Origin: Sphingomonas sanxanigenens DSM 19645 = NX02
GTDB taxonomy: Bacteria > Pseudomonadota > Alphaproteobacteria > Sphingomonadales > Sphingomonadaceae
Direction: 5' to 3'
Assembly (NCBI RefSeq): GCF_000512205.2
Contig: NZ_CP006644.1
Location: 2,350,520-2,414,519 of the forward strand
Length of the DNA: 64,000 bases
The translations under genes were made by a program, and so were the position numbers. Every line of letters starts with the position of its first letter. Position 1 is the first letter of the stretch. Below, in pieces: positions 63,250 to 64,000 of this stretch. A model generated the notes under the pieces. The model worked only from the letters and a program-made list of their open reading frames with translations, was not told the origin of the DNA and did no database searches.

Positions 63250-64000
63250 GCGACCGCATCACCAACGCCTTCGCAGCCGCGAGGGCCGAGGGGCGCGCCG
63301 CGCTCGTCACCTTCGTCACGGGCGGGGATCCGACCGCGGCCGACACCGGTACGATCCTCGACGCGCTGGTCGAGGGCGGCGCCGACCTGATCGAGCTCGG
63401 TATGCCGTTCACCGATCCGATGGCGGACGGCCCTGCGATCCAGCGCGCCAACCTGCGCTCGCTCGCAGCCGGCACCCGGACCGTCGACATTCTCGAGATC
63501 GCCCGCGCTTTCCGTGAGCGTCACCCGCAAGTGCCGCTGGTACTGATGGGCTATGCCAATCCCATGGTCCGCCGCGGCGCCGACTGGTTCGCCGCCGCCG
63601 CGCGCGACGCCGGTGTCGACGGCGTGATCTGCGTCGACATCCCGTCGGAGGAAGACGATGTGCTCGGCCCCACGCTGCGCGCCGAGGGCATCCACCTGAT
63701 CCGCCTCGCCACCCCGACCACCGACACCGCGCGGTTGAGCGCGGTGCTCGAAGGCGCATCGGGTTTTCTCTATTATGTATCGGTTGCCGGTATCACCGGG
63801 CTGCAGCAGGCAGCGCAGGCCTCGATCGACGAAGCGGTGGCGCGGCTTAAGGCCGGCACCGATTTGCCCGTTGCGGTCGGCTTCGGCGTCCGCACCCCCG
63901 AACAGGCGGCGGCGATCGGCCGCGTCGCGGATGGTGTCGTCGTCGGCTCCGCGATCGTCGATATCGTCGCCGCGCACGGCGCCGATGCAGCGGCACCGGT
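63246..64000 (+). CDS. trpA: Tryptophan synthase alpha chain, truncated by the window end
   Basis: About 251 residues are inside the window; the frame is still open at 64000. It starts with a GTG at 63246 overlapping the trpB stop. Family motifs are [36 protein letters not shown] (catalytic Glu and Asp), [12 protein letters not shown] and [12 protein letters not shown]. Then [20 protein letters not shown] and [11 protein letters not shown]. It cleaves indole-3-glycerol phosphate to indole. Confidence 0.97.
   Translation, partial: MSDRITNAFAAARAEGRAALVTFVTGGDPTAADTGTILDALVEGGADLIELGMPFTDPMADGPAIQRANLRSLAAGTRTVDILEIARAFRERHPQVPLVLMGYANPMVRRGADWFAAAARDAGVDGVICVDIPSEEDDVLGPTLRAEGIHLIRLATPTTDTARLSAVLEGASGFLYYVSVAGITGLQQAAQASIDEAVARLKAGTDLPVAVGFGVRTPEQAAAIGRVADGVVVGSAIVDIVAAHGADAAAP

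Overview
The window is a GC-rich alphaproteobacterial chromosome segment, most likely from a sphingomonad (Sphingomonadales; Sphingomonas or a close relative). The evidence is the density of TonB-dependent receptors paired with exported hydrolases, the small exported two-cysteine protein typical of sphingomonads, the gene order fabD-fabG-acpP-fabF-mltG, rpsF-rpsR-rplI, trpF-trpB-trpA, and the codon and GC pattern. No tRNA, rRNA or CRISPR array was found. Assignments come from reading protein motifs by eye; no database was searched.

Layout. 0-2.3 kb (minus): an aromatic ring-cleavage operon (gentisate dioxygenase, fumarylacetoacetate-hydrolase-family enzyme, start of an aryl-CoA flavin monooxygenase that leaves the window). 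2.45-4.0 kb (plus): a divergent nitrilase plus flavin-reductase-like pair. 4.0-7.75 kb: a scrambled accessory strip with a 173-bp diverged direct duplication, copies of an 80-bp palindromic MITE-like repeat, low-GC orphan ORFs and an intact IS701-type insertion sequence that landed in one arm of that repeat. 7.75-13.3 kb: a MarR regulator divergent from a cyclase-family hydrolase and a two-subunit indolepyruvate-ferredoxin-oxidoreductase-like enzyme. 13.3-15.4 kb: an exported M24 peptidase-like protein divergent from a second MarR regulator. 15.5-18.2 kb: a complete IS66-family element with an exact 8-bp target duplication, inserted in a REP-like palindrome.

18.3-44.2 kb is a large catabolic island. 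Its core is a tightly packed eight-gene minus-strand operon (TonB receptor, S9 peptidase, DUF885, DUF3830, BASS-type transporter, PuuB-like FAD oxidoreductase, DUF885, amidohydrolase). Beside it lie a third DUF885 protein that has lost its motif glutamate, a double CDGSH-bicupin fusion, two more TonB receptors, a second PuuB-like oxidoreductase and two more exported amidohydrolases. The arrangement fits outer-membrane capture of a peptide-like or acyl-amine substrate, periplasmic hydrolysis, and cytosolic oxidation of the released amine or amino acid. The substrate cannot be read from the sequence. This is the best candidate here for an undescribed pathway.

42.5-48.3 kb: a small exported protein behind a textbook sigma-54 promoter, a pirin, a small membrane protein, an acetyl-CoA hydrolase/CoA-transferase and a peroxiredoxin. 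48.3-64 kb is core genome: mltG and the fab cluster, an RcnB-like protein, ribosomal proteins S6/S18/L9 with a clear terminator, cstA and its small partner, folE, a further TonB receptor, and trpF-trpB-trpA running off the right edge.
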